DNA of 64,000 nt. Source: DDH964 sp963806685. Lineage in GTDB: Bacteria > Desulfobacterota > Desulfuromonadia > Desulfuromonadales > DDH964. The notes under the pieces were generated by a model. It was given only the letters and a program-made list of their open reading frames with translations. It searched no databases and was not told where the DNA came from. This document shows, piece after piece, positions 50,503 to 58,627 of the stretch. The translations under genes and the position numbers were made by a program. Every line of letters starts with the position of its first letter. The stretch's first letter is position 1. The stretch is taken from positions 186,001 to 250,000 of the forward strand of contig CAWDZB010000003.1 in NCBI GenBank assembly GCA_963806685.1, given 5' to 3'.

Positions 50503-53043
50503 ATGATCGAAGCCTATCTGAAGCACCAGGAAGAGCGCAATGCCCAAGGCATTCCGGCGCTCCCCCTGAACCCGGAACAGACCGCCGAGCTTTGCAAGCT
50601 GCTGCAGAAGCCCCCGGTCGGCAAGGAAGAGTTCCTCAAGGACCTCTTCATCAACCGCGTCTCCCCCGGCGTCGACCCGGCCGCCGAGGTCAAAGCCGGC
50701 TTCCTCGCCGATATCCTCGCCGGCAAGGCCAGCTCGCCGCTGATCTCCAAAAAGGACGCCGTCAAGATCCTCGGCACCATGATCGGCGGCTACAACGTCA
50801 AGCCGCTGATCGATGCTCTCAAGGACGCCGACCTCGCTGACGAGGCCGCCTGCGCCCTCTCCGGCATGACCCTGGTCTATGAAGGTTTCGACGAGGTTGT
50901 CGCTCTGTCCAAGAGCAATGCCGCCGCAAAGAAGGTCCTGACCTCCTGGGCCAACGCCGAGTGGTTCACCCACAAGCCAGCGATGCCCGAGACCATCAAG
51001 GTCATCGTCTACAAGGTCGACGGCGAGATCAACACCGACGACTTCTCTCCGGCCGGTGACGCCTGGAGCCGCCCCGACATCCCGCTCCATGCCCTCGCCA
51101 TGGGCAAGACCCGCTTCCCCACCGGCAACGCCGAGATCGCCAAGTTCCGCGCCGCCGGCCACCAGGTCGCCTTCGTCGGCGACGTGGTCGGCACCGGTTC
51201 TTCCCGCAAGAGCGCCTGCAACTCGGTCCTCTGGCACATCGGCAACGAAATCCCCTGCGTGCCGAACAAGAAGACCGGCGGCGTGATCATCGGCGGTGTC
51301 ATCGCCCCGATCTTCTTCAACACCGCACAGGACTCCGGCGCCCTGCCGCTGAAGATGGACGTCACCAAGTTCAACACCGGCGACGTCATCGTCATCAATA
51401 CCGCCAAAGGCGAAGTGACCAGCGAAGCCGGTGAGCTCCTCACCACCTTCGACATCAAGCCCAACACCATCCCCGACGAGTTCCGCGCCGGCGGCCGCAT
51501 CCCGCTGATCATCGGCCGGGCCCTGACCGACAAGGCGCGCGCCGCCCTCGGGCTGCCGGTCACCGACATCTTCACCCTGCCGGTCAACCCGGTCGCGAAA
51601 CCGGGCCAGGGCTACACCCTGGCGCAGAAGATGGTCGGCAAGGCCTGCGGCGTCGACGGCATCCTCGCCGGGACCGCCTGCGAGCCGAAGATGACCACCG
51701 TCGGCTCCCAGGACACCACCGGGCCGATGACCGCCGACGAGCTCAAGGAACTGGCCTGCCTCAAGTTCCTCTCGCCGATGTTCATGCAATCCTTCTGCCA
51801 CACCGCCGCCTACCCGAAACCGGCCGACGTCAAGATGCACAAGACCCTGCCGGCCTTCATCGCTGAGCGTGGCGGCGTCGCCCTGCGCCCCGGTGACGGC
51901 GTTATCCACTCCTGGCTGAACCGTCTGCTGCTGCCCGACACCGTCGGTACCGGCGGCGACTCTCACACCCGCTTCCCGATCGGCATCTCCTTCCCGGCCG
52001 GCTCCGGCCTGGTCGCCTTCGCCGGCGCCATGGGCTTCATGCCGCTCGACATGCCGGAATCGGTGCTGGTGCGCTTCAAGGGCAAGTTCAATCCCGGCAT
52101 CACCCTGCGCGACGCGGTCAACGCCATCCCCTACTGGGCGATCCAGCAGGGCCTGCTGACCGTGCCCAAGAAGAACAAGAAGAACATCTTCAACGGCCGC
52201 ATCCTCGAGATGGAAGGGCTCCCCGAGCTGTCCGTCGAGCAGGCCTTCGAGCTGACCGACGCCGCTGCCGAGCGCTCCGCCGCCGCCGGCTGCATCCAGC
52301 TCTCCGAGGAGTCGGTCTGCACCTACCTGCGCTCCAACGTCGCCTTGATGCAGAAGATGATCGAAGAGGGCTACCAGGATCCCGAGACCCTGCAGAACCG
52401 CATCGACGCCGTCAACGAATGGCTGAAGGCGCCGAAACTGCTCAAGGCCGACAAGAACGCCGAGTACGCCGCGGTGATCGAGATCGATCTGGCCGAGATT
52501 ACCGAACCGATCCTCGCCTGCCCCAACGACCCGGACGACGTCAAGCTCCTTTCCCAGGTCGCCGGCACCCCGATCCAGGACGTCTTCCTCGGCTCCTGCA
52601 TGACCAACATCGGCCACTTCCGTGCCGCCGCCGAGATCTGGCGCGGCCAGAAGTTCAACCCGGCGGTCCGCACCTGGATCTGCCCGCCGACCCGGATGGA
52701 CCAGGCCCAGCTCAAGGACGAGGCGCTCTTTTCGATCTACAGCGCCATGGGCGCCCGCATCGAGATCGCCGGCTGCTCGCTGTGCATGGGCAACCAGGCC
52801 CGCGTGCCCGACGGGGTGAACATGTTCTCCACCTCGACCCGTAACTTCGACGACCGGATCGGCAACGGCGCCCAGGTCTACCTCGGCTCCGCCGAACTCG
52901 GCGCGGTGACCAGCAATATGGGCAAGCTGCCGACCCCCGAGGAGTACCTGGCGGTCTACAACGAGAAAATCGCGCCGAAGAAGGACACCATCTACAAATA
53001 CTTGCAGTTCGACGAAATGCCAGAGTTCAAGAAGACGGCTTGA
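50503..53043 (+). CDS. acnB: Aconitate hydratase B
   Basis: The 846-residue enzyme isomerises citrate to isocitrate through a [4Fe-4S] cluster. Organisation is that of AcnB: an N-terminal HEAT-like domain (about 1-155), then the swivel domain, then domains 1-3. Cluster ligands are seen as the Cys in FLGSCMTNIGHFRAA and the pair in GCSLCMGNQARVPDG; VGTGGDSHTRFPIG and CNSVLWHIGNEIPC are further AcnB motifs. ATG at 50503 follows AGGAGGAGAG. Together with icd, kor and mdh it supplies the oxidative TCA branch, and shares an operator pattern with icd. Confidence 0.97.
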   Translation: MIEAYLKHQEERNAQGIPALPLNPEQTAELCKLLQKPPVGKEEFLKDLFINRVSPGVDPAAEVKAGFLADILAGKASSPLISKKDAVKILGTMIGGYNVKPLIDALKDADLADEAACALSGMTLVYEGFDEVVALSKSNAAAKKVLTSWANAEWFTHKPAMPETIKVIVYKVDGEINTDDFSPAGDAWSRPDIPLHALAMGKTRFPTGNAEIAKFRAAGHQVAFVGDVVGTGSSRKSACNSVLWHIGNEIPCVPNKKTGGVIIGGVIAPIFFNTAQDSGALPLKMDVTKFNTGDVIVINTAKGEVTSEAGELLTTFDIKPNTIPDEFRAGGRIPLIIGRALTDKARAALGLPVTDIFTLPVNPVAKPGQGYTLAQKMVGKACGVDGILAGTACEPKMTTVGSQDTTGPMTADELKELACLKFLSPMFMQSFCHTAAYPKPADVKMHKTLPAFIAERGGVALRPGDGVIHSWLNRLLLPDTVGTGGDSHTRFPIGISFPAGSGLVAFAGAMGFMPLDMPESVLVRFKGKFNPGITLRDAVNAIPYWAIQQGLLTVPKKNKKNIFNGRILEMEGLPELSVEQAFELTDAAAERSAAAGCIQLSEESVCTYLRSNVALMQKMIEEGYQDPETLQNRIDAVNEWLKAPKLLKADKNAEYAAVIEIDLAEITEPILACPNDPDDVKLLSQVAGTPIQDVFLGSCMTNIGHFRAAAEIWRGQKFNPAVRTWICPPTRMDQAQLKDEALFSIYSAMGARIEIAGCSLCMGNQARVPDGVNMFSTSTRNFDDRIGNGAQVYLGSAELGAVTSNMGKLPTPEEYLAVYNEKIAPKKDTIYKYLQFDEMPEFKKTA

Positions 53044-53087
53044 TGATGGAATGGCCTGAGGCCAAATGGCCGATGGCGTGAGATGAG

Positions 53088-53122
53088 AACCCCCGTTCGG
53101 GCTCGCCTGGGCGGGGGTTTTT
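53088..53122 (+). terminator. Intrinsic terminator of acnB
   Basis: AACCCCCG (53088-53095) pairs with CGGGGGTT (53112-53119), with a 16-base loop and a following TTTGTT. It lies 45 bases after the stop codon. Confidence 0.85.
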
Positions 53123-53174
53123 GTTCTCCTAGTGCTTGAAATTCGTTTCATCACTTGTAGTAAAGGTTATGAAT

Positions 53175-54602
53175 ATGGGGCAAGCAAAACGAAGAGGCTC
53201 TTTCGAGGAACGAAAACGGTCTGCAATTAAGCGGAACAAGCGGCTTCTTCTGGAAGAGATGGGAAGTAGAGACGAGCGGCTTGATAGGGTATTGCGGGTT
53301 GGGATAACGTTTTTCTTGTCTCAGATGTCAGAGAACGAATGGCTAAAACGAAGAGAACAATTACTTGAAGACTTGAACGCCCAGCAGGAATACAACGGTT
53401 TGGAAAAGGCTCGGCCTATCCGTGTTAAAAAGGATGAAATTGGTTGGTACCTGTTTCTGTGTGAGCAAGCGCTAGATGATCCGTTGTGTATGGACATAGC
53501 CCAAGCGCAGCGGGTACTTCCATTTTTTGTTGGAATTGGTGAACGTTGGACATATGCGAAAAAGGTAAAGGGTTTGAAACAGAAGATACGGGAGGCACTT
53601 ACTAAATACAAAGCGGCTCCAGATGGCGTAATTTTCGAAATTCTGGTAGCTCTTTCTTACGCTGCAAAAGGTTGGGACGTAGAGTTCCTGAAGGAGCAAC
53701 CTCCGGCAAAAAGCCCTGACATGGTGGTTCGAAAGGGTGGTAATGAGTTCTTTGTCGAGTGCAAGCGACAGGAGCGGAGAGCGGCATATGCAGAGGCGGA
53801 GAGGACTGAATTCCTGCGTCTTTGGGATGCAGCAGTGGCGGTGCTAATCGCAAACAAACAGTGGATATGGCTCAAGGGGGTAATCCATGTTGAAGTGTCC
53901 ACTCTACCAACTGACTTCTTGGTGAGAATTCTTCAACAGGCATTGCCCATTGAAAACGCTGAATCGCTAATTCATGACAGTTCTGATGCCACCATCTATG
54001 CTCGACCCATTGATTGTCATGCTGTCCGGCGTCACATGGAGCAATTTATGGTAAAAGAACCCTCACCGATGCTTGGCTGCCTTCTCGGTGGTGATTGGGC
54101 ACCAGAAAATTCTGCTGTAACGATCGCAACCCTCATTAAAAGGGGACAAATTGTTGGATGTGAGGCCTCCGTCCTTGGAACCTATATTGATGAAATTTCC
54201 TGGGCGTGCGGTTTTACTCGCGAAATTGACTCGGAAATTTCAATAAGCAAAAAAGCCCGCGATGTAACAAAACATTTGGCAGAAGCTATAAAACAGGTCC
54301 CGAACAATAAACCATCCATCATTCACCTTGCGGCGGAGACCCTTGAGGGAAGAGAAGTGGAAAACCGCCGAACGGCGAAAGTGATGAAGACAATTCCTTC
54401 CTTTGTTATCGATAAACCTGTTTTAGGGGTGAGATTCCACCGGTTTCTGTCCAACTCGAGGACCGACAAACTGTATGAATTTGACGAAACTGTTGAGCAG
54501 TTTCAAATAGATGGTGTAATGCTTGATGACGTTCCATTGAATGTTGTCGTCCCAGACCATGCTGAGATGGTTCATGGTCGACATTGGGAACTATATGACT
54601 AG
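53175..54602 (+). CDS. Orphan PD-(D/E)XK nuclease-like protein
   Basis: I do not recognise a named family. The 475-residue protein starts MGQAKRRGSFEERK, a basic opening seen in assorted hypothetical proteins, and has a helical N-terminal part. Residues about 150-200 carry a PD-(D/E)XK nuclease-type core: E155 in IFEILVAL, D182 in KSPDMVVRKG and E195-C-K197 in FFVECKR, with strands and spacing as expected. The C-terminal 270 residues are unassigned. DNA or RNA cleavage is inferred, not shown. Base composition is clearly more AT-rich than acnB next door, and codon use differs, suggesting transfer. ATG at 53175 has AAGG eight bases upstream; 53169 is an alternative start. Confidence 0.65.
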   Translation: MGQAKRRGSFEERKRSAIKRNKRLLLEEMGSRDERLDRVLRVGITFFLSQMSENEWLKRREQLLEDLNAQQEYNGLEKARPIRVKKDEIGWYLFLCEQALDDPLCMDIAQAQRVLPFFVGIGERWTYAKKVKGLKQKIREALTKYKAAPDGVIFEILVALSYAAKGWDVEFLKEQPPAKSPDMVVRKGGNEFFVECKRQERRAAYAEAERTEFLRLWDAAVAVLIANKQWIWLKGVIHVEVSTLPTDFLVRILQQALPIENAESLIHDSSDATIYARPIDCHAVRRHMEQFMVKEPSPMLGCLLGGDWAPENSAVTIATLIKRGQIVGCEASVLGTYIDEISWACGFTREIDSEISISKKARDVTKHLAEAIKQVPNNKPSIIHLAAETLEGREVENRRTAKVMKTIPSFVIDKPVLGVRFHRFLSNSRTDKLYEFDETVEQFQIDGVMLDDVPLNVVVPDHAEMVHGRHWELYD

Positions 54603-55267
54603 CTTCAAGTGCAAGAAGACAGATTCAGTTTGCAATGCCATAAATTCAACAATCATGGGAGACTTCCTGCGGCATCAGGTGGTTGAGACGCGTTCTTGTT
54701 AAATTTTTTCAGGTCCAGGTCAGTAGTTGGGGTCTACCATCGGAATTAGCAGATGGCGGGGCCGCCTGGGTCTGGTAACCTTTCTCTGCCGGGGGTGTGG
54801 CTCTTGGGGTCAGTGACCTGTTCATTCAGCCTCACTTCAGCCTGAAATGCCGCCCCCTTCCTTTGCATCATCCGGCGGGCCGAATGGGATGGTGCCGAAT
54901 GTGTTGGAGCACCCCGTAGGGTCAGCCCTCCAAATTGCCAACTCTGAAGATTAAGGAGTCCGCTTATTTTGGAGCGATATTCAGCCCCTTGCCTTGGTAG
55001 GCTTGGGGGGCTCAATTTCTTGACCTAGCAGAAGAGCTGCGGTAAATTGGCATCATTTTATGTTGATGGTGTCTGGGGAGGGAGCTTTGGCTATTAATCT
55101 AAAATTTATAAGTTAGAAAATATCGAACCGTTGTCCCCTCCAGCATTGGGCACAGCGGTTTTTGTATTCGGGTATCCTGCCCTAGATTTATTGGTTTCAA
55201 GGAGATATATATTATGAATAATTCAGCCTATCAGAAAAATACCCATGGACACCAGAGGAGGGATCTT
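54603..55267. other. Gene-free stretch in AT-rich island
   Basis: These 665 bases have no frame with a ribosome binding site and protein-like composition on either strand. They contain a small GGTCA-G-TGACC palindrome near 54818 and a weak start at 55214, in frame with the next gene, preceded by AAGGAGAT. I see no RNA gene, insertion sequence or repeat that I can name; it may be decayed DNA. Confidence 0.4.
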
Positions 55268-55741
55268 ATGAAAAAAGGGATACGTTGCTTTCCCGCTTTA
55301 CTTGTTTTGCTATTTACCATAAATCTTGGAGGGTGTATTAGTGCACAGCAGCATGCTGCGGATGTTCAAAGCGGGCTCCAAGGCGACAGATTGACAGTTG
55401 GAACTGTTCAAAGAGAAATTAAACAGGGTATGAGCGGCGCTGATGTAGCGCAAGTATTGGGATCTCCGAATATTGTGTCTACCGATGAAAAAGGGAGAGA
55501 AGTTTGGATTTACGATAAAATTTCCACAGATACAGTTTATTCAAATAGCAATGGCGGTATTAGTTCCTTGATACTTGGCGGATCTCCAATTGGTGTTGCA
55601 GCACTAGGTGGCGGGCTTGGAGCACATTCTAACTATTCATCTGGAGCAGCTTCAAAAAGTCAAAGAACGCTCACTATAATAATTAAATATGGAGAAGATA
55701 GAAAAGTAAGAGACTTCGCATATCATTCCTCAAGGTTCTAA
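55268..55741 (+). CDS. BamE/SmpA-like lipoprotein
   Basis: The 157-residue protein has a lipoprotein signal ending in lipobox NLGGC (lipidated C23). The following VQREIKQGMSGADVAQVLGSP...GREVWIYDKIS (in parts) is the pattern of the BamE/SmpA/OmlA fold: helix, then GMSxxxVxxxLGxP, then a tyrosine-rich strand. A Gly/Ser-rich loop (about 88-125) follows. BamE helps the outer-membrane beta-barrel assembly machine; this may be a paralogue with another partner. ATG at 55268 (RBS GAGGAGGG) places the signal correctly; ATG 55214 is an alternative. It is followed 18 bases later by another lipoprotein gene. Confidence 0.72.
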   Translation: MKKGIRCFPALLVLLFTINLGGCISAQQHAADVQSGLQGDRLTVGTVQREIKQGMSGADVAQVLGSPNIVSTDEKGREVWIYDKISTDTVYSNSNGGISSLILGGSPIGVAALGGGLGAHSNYSSGAASKSQRTLTIIIKYGEDRKVRDFAYHSSRF

Positions 55742-55759
55742 TGGGTCAGGGGGGTAAGG

Positions 55760-56290
55760 ATGAAAAAGCTACTTTCGATAATTTTATTATCAACATTTTT
55801 TCTCATTTCCTGTCAGCCAACGATTCCAAGAGAAGCCCTTCAAATAACGCCTCAATCTCTACAAATCAGGCAACTAGAAACCAGATATTTTGATACAAAA
55901 GATGAAGAAAAAATTCTTGTGGCAAGTGCAGGACTTCTGCAAGATCTTGGTTTTAACATTGATAGAAGCGAGACGGAAGTTGGCTATATCTTGGGGAGCA
56001 AAAAGAGAGACGCAACAAGTGTTGGACAGATCGCTGGAGCAGTGCTTGTCGCCCTGCTAGGCGGAGGAAGAGTTCCGGTTGATAAAGAACAAATTATGAG
56101 AGCGTGTATCGTCTCTCACCCTTACGGTGAACATAATGAAAAAATAGCTGTAAGGGTTACATTTCAAAGAATTGTATGGAATACAGATGGACAAATTACC
56201 ACTAGGGAGTGCATCACAGAGCCAACTGTATATCAGGAGTTCTTTGGGAAACTATCAAAAGCAGTTTTTCTGGAGGCTAATCAAATATGA
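55760..56290 (+). CDS. Lipoprotein, tandem paralogue 1
   Basis: The 176-residue protein has a signal with lipobox LISC (C18). The core IRQLETRYFDTKDEEKIL...LLQDLGFNIDRSETEVGYILGSKK (read in parts) recurs in the next gene with the same spacing, so the two are paralogues. A hydrophobic stretch IAGAVLVALLGGG (about 92-104) interrupts the middle. This lipoprotein family is seen in many proteobacteria without assigned function. Its stop overlaps the next ATG by four bases. Confidence 0.7.
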   Translation: MKKLLSIILLSTFFLISCQPTIPREALQITPQSLQIRQLETRYFDTKDEEKILVASAGLLQDLGFNIDRSETEVGYILGSKKRDATSVGQIAGAVLVALLGGGRVPVDKEQIMRACIVSHPYGEHNEKIAVRVTFQRIVWNTDGQITTRECITEPTVYQEFFGKLSKAVFLEANQI

Positions 56291-56715
56291 AATTCTACAA
56301 ATATCTAATATTTTTAATTTTTACAACTACGACATTGTTGGTATCCGGATGTGCAACAACACAACAAAGATTGCTTGATTCAGGAAGTAATCAAGTGCAA
56401 TTGCGAAGCATACAAACAAGGGTATTTGATACTACAGAAAAAGAAAAAACAATAAGAACTATAATGGCAACTCTTCAAGATCTTGGGTTTGTAATTGACC
56501 AAGCCGATTCAACCCTTGGTACTGTTACAGCGACTAAGCTAAATCGATATGCCTTGAGAATTACAGTATCTGTCAGACCAAGGGGGAAAACACAATCCCT
56601 TGTTAGGGCTAACTGCCAATATGAAGACAAACCAGTTTACGATCCAGAGCCATATCAGCAGTTTTTCACATCATTAGAAAAAGCCATGTTTTTAGCAGCC
56701 CAGCAAGTTGATTGA
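56287..56715 (+). CDS. Lipoprotein, tandem paralogue 2
   Basis: The 142-residue protein has a signal with lipobox VSGC (C22). LRSIQTRVFDTTEKEKTI and LQDLGFVIDQADSTLGTV match the preceding gene, but the inserted hydrophobic stretch is missing. The ends of both proteins also agree (YQEFFGKLSKAVFLEANQI against YQQFFTSLEKAMFLAAQQV). The start overlaps the previous stop (ATGA), so the pair is translationally coupled. With the BamE-like gene it forms a three-gene envelope cassette of unknown role. Confidence 0.7.
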   Translation: MKFYKYLIFLIFTTTTLLVSGCATTQQRLLDSGSNQVQLRSIQTRVFDTTEKEKTIRTIMATLQDLGFVIDQADSTLGTVTATKLNRYALRITVSVRPRGKTQSLVRANCQYEDKPVYDPEPYQQFFTSLEKAMFLAAQQVD

Positions 56716-57138
56716 ATCTAAAAATTTAGAATAGAGGAATCCGGATTGCACTTAACTCAAGGTTGCAAGCGAAACTAAAAGCCTTTCACCAAAGAGGACG
56801 CCGAAGGCACAGAGAGAGGCAAAAGCCAAGACCCCGGATTTTCTCTGCGTGCGCTGCTGAGCGAAGCGAACGGGTGGTGAAAAAGAATTTTTGGATTTGG
56901 TTCCATTCACTGGAGTCAGGTGCATTACCAGTTAGAGGAAAACGGGACCGGCTGCTTTCGAGCAAAGTATCCGGTCCCATTATTTACCCCCCGATCTGCG
57001 CCTCGGCCCCGCCAAGCCTATCTCCTGCCTCTACCGCAACTCTTCCGACTACCTCCACTCATGGAAACGGGTACAATGAACTGGAGGCCTGACCTAAGGC
57101 GCAGTAGACCCTTCAGTGATTTGAAAGGAGACTCGAAA
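56716..57138. other. Intergenic region with possible dispersed-repeat fragment
   Basis: No gene is supported. Bases about 56785-56830 read TTTCACCAAAGAGGACGCCG and then AGGCACAGAGAGAGGCAAAAG, resembling the 'cacagaggcacagag' repeats scattered in many delta-proteobacterial genomes. It marks the edge between the AT-rich island and normal chromosome. Confidence 0.35.
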
Positions 57139-57585
57139 ATGCCCACAGGTACTATCCGACTTCACCGGGTGCTCCGGGCGGATCCGGAGCGGGTCTACCG
57201 GGCGTTCCTGGACGCCGACGCGATGGCCAAATGGCTTCCGCCCTACGGTTTCACCTGCAAGGTTCACCACATGGAGGCCAGAGTCGGCGGCACCTACCAG
57301 ATGTCCTTTACCAACTTCGGCACGGGTAACGGTCACTCCTTCGGCGGCGAGTATCGTGAACTGGTGCCTTTCCAGACCATTCGCTACACGGACCAGTTCG
57401 ACGATCCGAACCTGTCCGGAGTAATGCAGACCACGGTATCCTTGAAGGAAGTGTTTTGCGGAACGGAATTGAACATCGTCCAGGAAGGGCTTCCGGAAGC
57501 CATTCCGCTCGAGATGTGCTATCTCGGCTGGCAGGAGTCCCTCGCACAACTTGCGAAGCTCGTCGAGCCCGAGATTCCCGATTAG
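57139..57585 (+). CDS. SRPBCC/AHSA1-type protein
   Basis: The 148-residue protein has the SRPBCC (START-like) layout of the AHSA1 subfamily: RVLRADPERVYRAFLDADAMAKWLPP at the N-terminus (in parts), then GGTYQMSF, GEYRELVPFQTIRYT and the C-terminal long helix CYLGWQESLAQLAKLVE. These proteins have a hydrophobic cavity and bind small ligands or act as chaperone cofactors; the ligand is unknown. ATG at 57139 follows AAAGGAG. GC content is back to the chromosomal level here. Confidence 0.82.
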   Translation: MPTGTIRLHRVLRADPERVYRAFLDADAMAKWLPPYGFTCKVHHMEARVGGTYQMSFTNFGTGNGHSFGGEYRELVPFQTIRYTDQFDDPNLSGVMQTTVSLKEVFCGTELNIVQEGLPEAIPLEMCYLGWQESLAQLAKLVEPEIPD

Positions 57586-57869
57586 CGAAGAGAGGCCTGA
57601 CCCTGCGGTCGAGTGCCCCATGGAGTCAAGCCTGGTCAAAGAATTGATTACCCCAAAAAAAACCGGCAGAATTCCTGGACAAAAACAGGCTATGGGGCGG
57701 TTTTGGGGGCTGGAATTGAAGCCATAGTTTTTTTGAAGCGCTAACCTGTCGTAGGTGCGAAGGAGGGGAATGCAGATGCGAAGAAGCCTAGCTTTCCTGG
57801 TCATTATCACCGCCCTGTGGTGTTCTCCGTTCTGGGTCCGGAATCGCTACTGGTTCCGATTTCGGCAGC

Positions 57870-58142
57870 GTGGTCCATTTGCGGGATTCCCCGTCCCACC
57901 GCGAACCGCAGGTCGAGGTCTACATGACCAGCTGGTGCCCCTGGTGCAAGAAGACCCTGGCCTTCTTCCGCTCCCGGGGCATTGCCGTCCGGGCCTACGA
58001 CATCGAACGGGACAGCGCCGCAGCCAGGCGCAAGAAACAGATCGATTCCTCCAGGGGGGTCCCGACTACGGTCATCGACGGCCGGGTCATTAACGGCTAT
58101 GCTCCTCAAGCCTTCGAACGGGCCTTGAAATATCCCAACTGA
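57870..58142 (+). CDS. Glutaredoxin, leader frameshifted
   Basis: The domain VEVYMTSWCPWCKKTLAFF has the redox motif CPWC, the cis-Pro motif GVPTTVIDG and GYAPQAFERAL, so it is a glutaredoxin/NrdH-type thiol exchanger of about 75 residues. The open frame begins at GTG 57870, but a much better start (ATG 57776 behind AGGAGGGG) opens a hydrophobic leader MRRSLAFLVIITALWCSPFW in another frame. One extra base between about 57840 and 57870 would account for the break. If joined, the protein would be membrane-anchored or exported, as in Geobacter relatives. Coordinates given are the conserved frame only. Confidence 0.72.
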   Translation: MVHLRDSPSHREPQVEVYMTSWCPWCKKTLAFFRSRGIAVRAYDIERDSAAARRKKQIDSSRGVPTTVIDGRVINGYAPQAFERALKYPN

Positions 58143-58256
58143 CGGGCAGAGCAGGCAAATGTGGGAACAGGGCATGGACAGTGGAAAGCCGATGGCCTAC
58201 AATGCCCCGCACACGAGGAAATCTCACTGAAATCCATTCAATTAAGGAGTCAGGAA

Positions 58257-58457
58257 ATGAGGAAGTTTACCTGCCCCGCCAAAGGCGGAGTCGACGAAAA
58301 CCCCTCGAACCTCTGCCCCCAGGAGGAGATCACCAACCTGTGCTGCGCGTCCTGCGGGGATATCCTCTGCGGCGGCGAGCATACCTGCCTGAAGGTCAAG
58401 GCCCAGCGGGAAGCCGGGAGCCGGGTGGAGAGCTGCGGTATCCCGATCGAGGACTGA
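58257..58457 (+). CDS. 66-aa Cys-rich protein
   Basis: The 66-residue protein MRKFTCPAKGGVDENPS... has eight cysteines, including CCASCGDILCGGEHTC in the centre, which suggests one or two metal sites. There is no signal peptide. ATG at 58257 follows AAGGAG (58243). The function is unknown; small ferredoxin-unlike zinc proteins and metallothionein-like chelators are options. It lies between the glutaredoxin gene and a transporter gene. Confidence 0.62.
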   Translation: MRKFTCPAKGGVDENPSNLCPQEEITNLCCASCGDILCGGEHTCLKVKAQREAGSRVESCGIPIED

Positions 58458-58627
58458 TTCCCTTTTGCAGTCACCGCCTATCCGAAACTCCAAGGTGACG
58501 CGATTTCCAGCCCTGATCGGCCTGACAGCGAACCGCCCGGCAAGTTTTCCCCTTGTAGTTCCGCGCACCTGCCGCTACCATCGATGCATTGGCCCTCCTG
58601 CCTGACCCCTTGCCGACGGACTCTGCC

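Noticed and set aside
48307..53154. A 1615-codon open frame on the minus strand
   Set aside because: It lies exactly antisense to the ABC-F and acnB genes; high GC and codon bias leave the opposite strand open. No domain is recognisable and both sense genes are certain.
54746..55015. An 89-codon minus-strand frame in the AT-rich island
   Set aside because: No ribosome binding site and no protein-like pattern; treated as non-coding.
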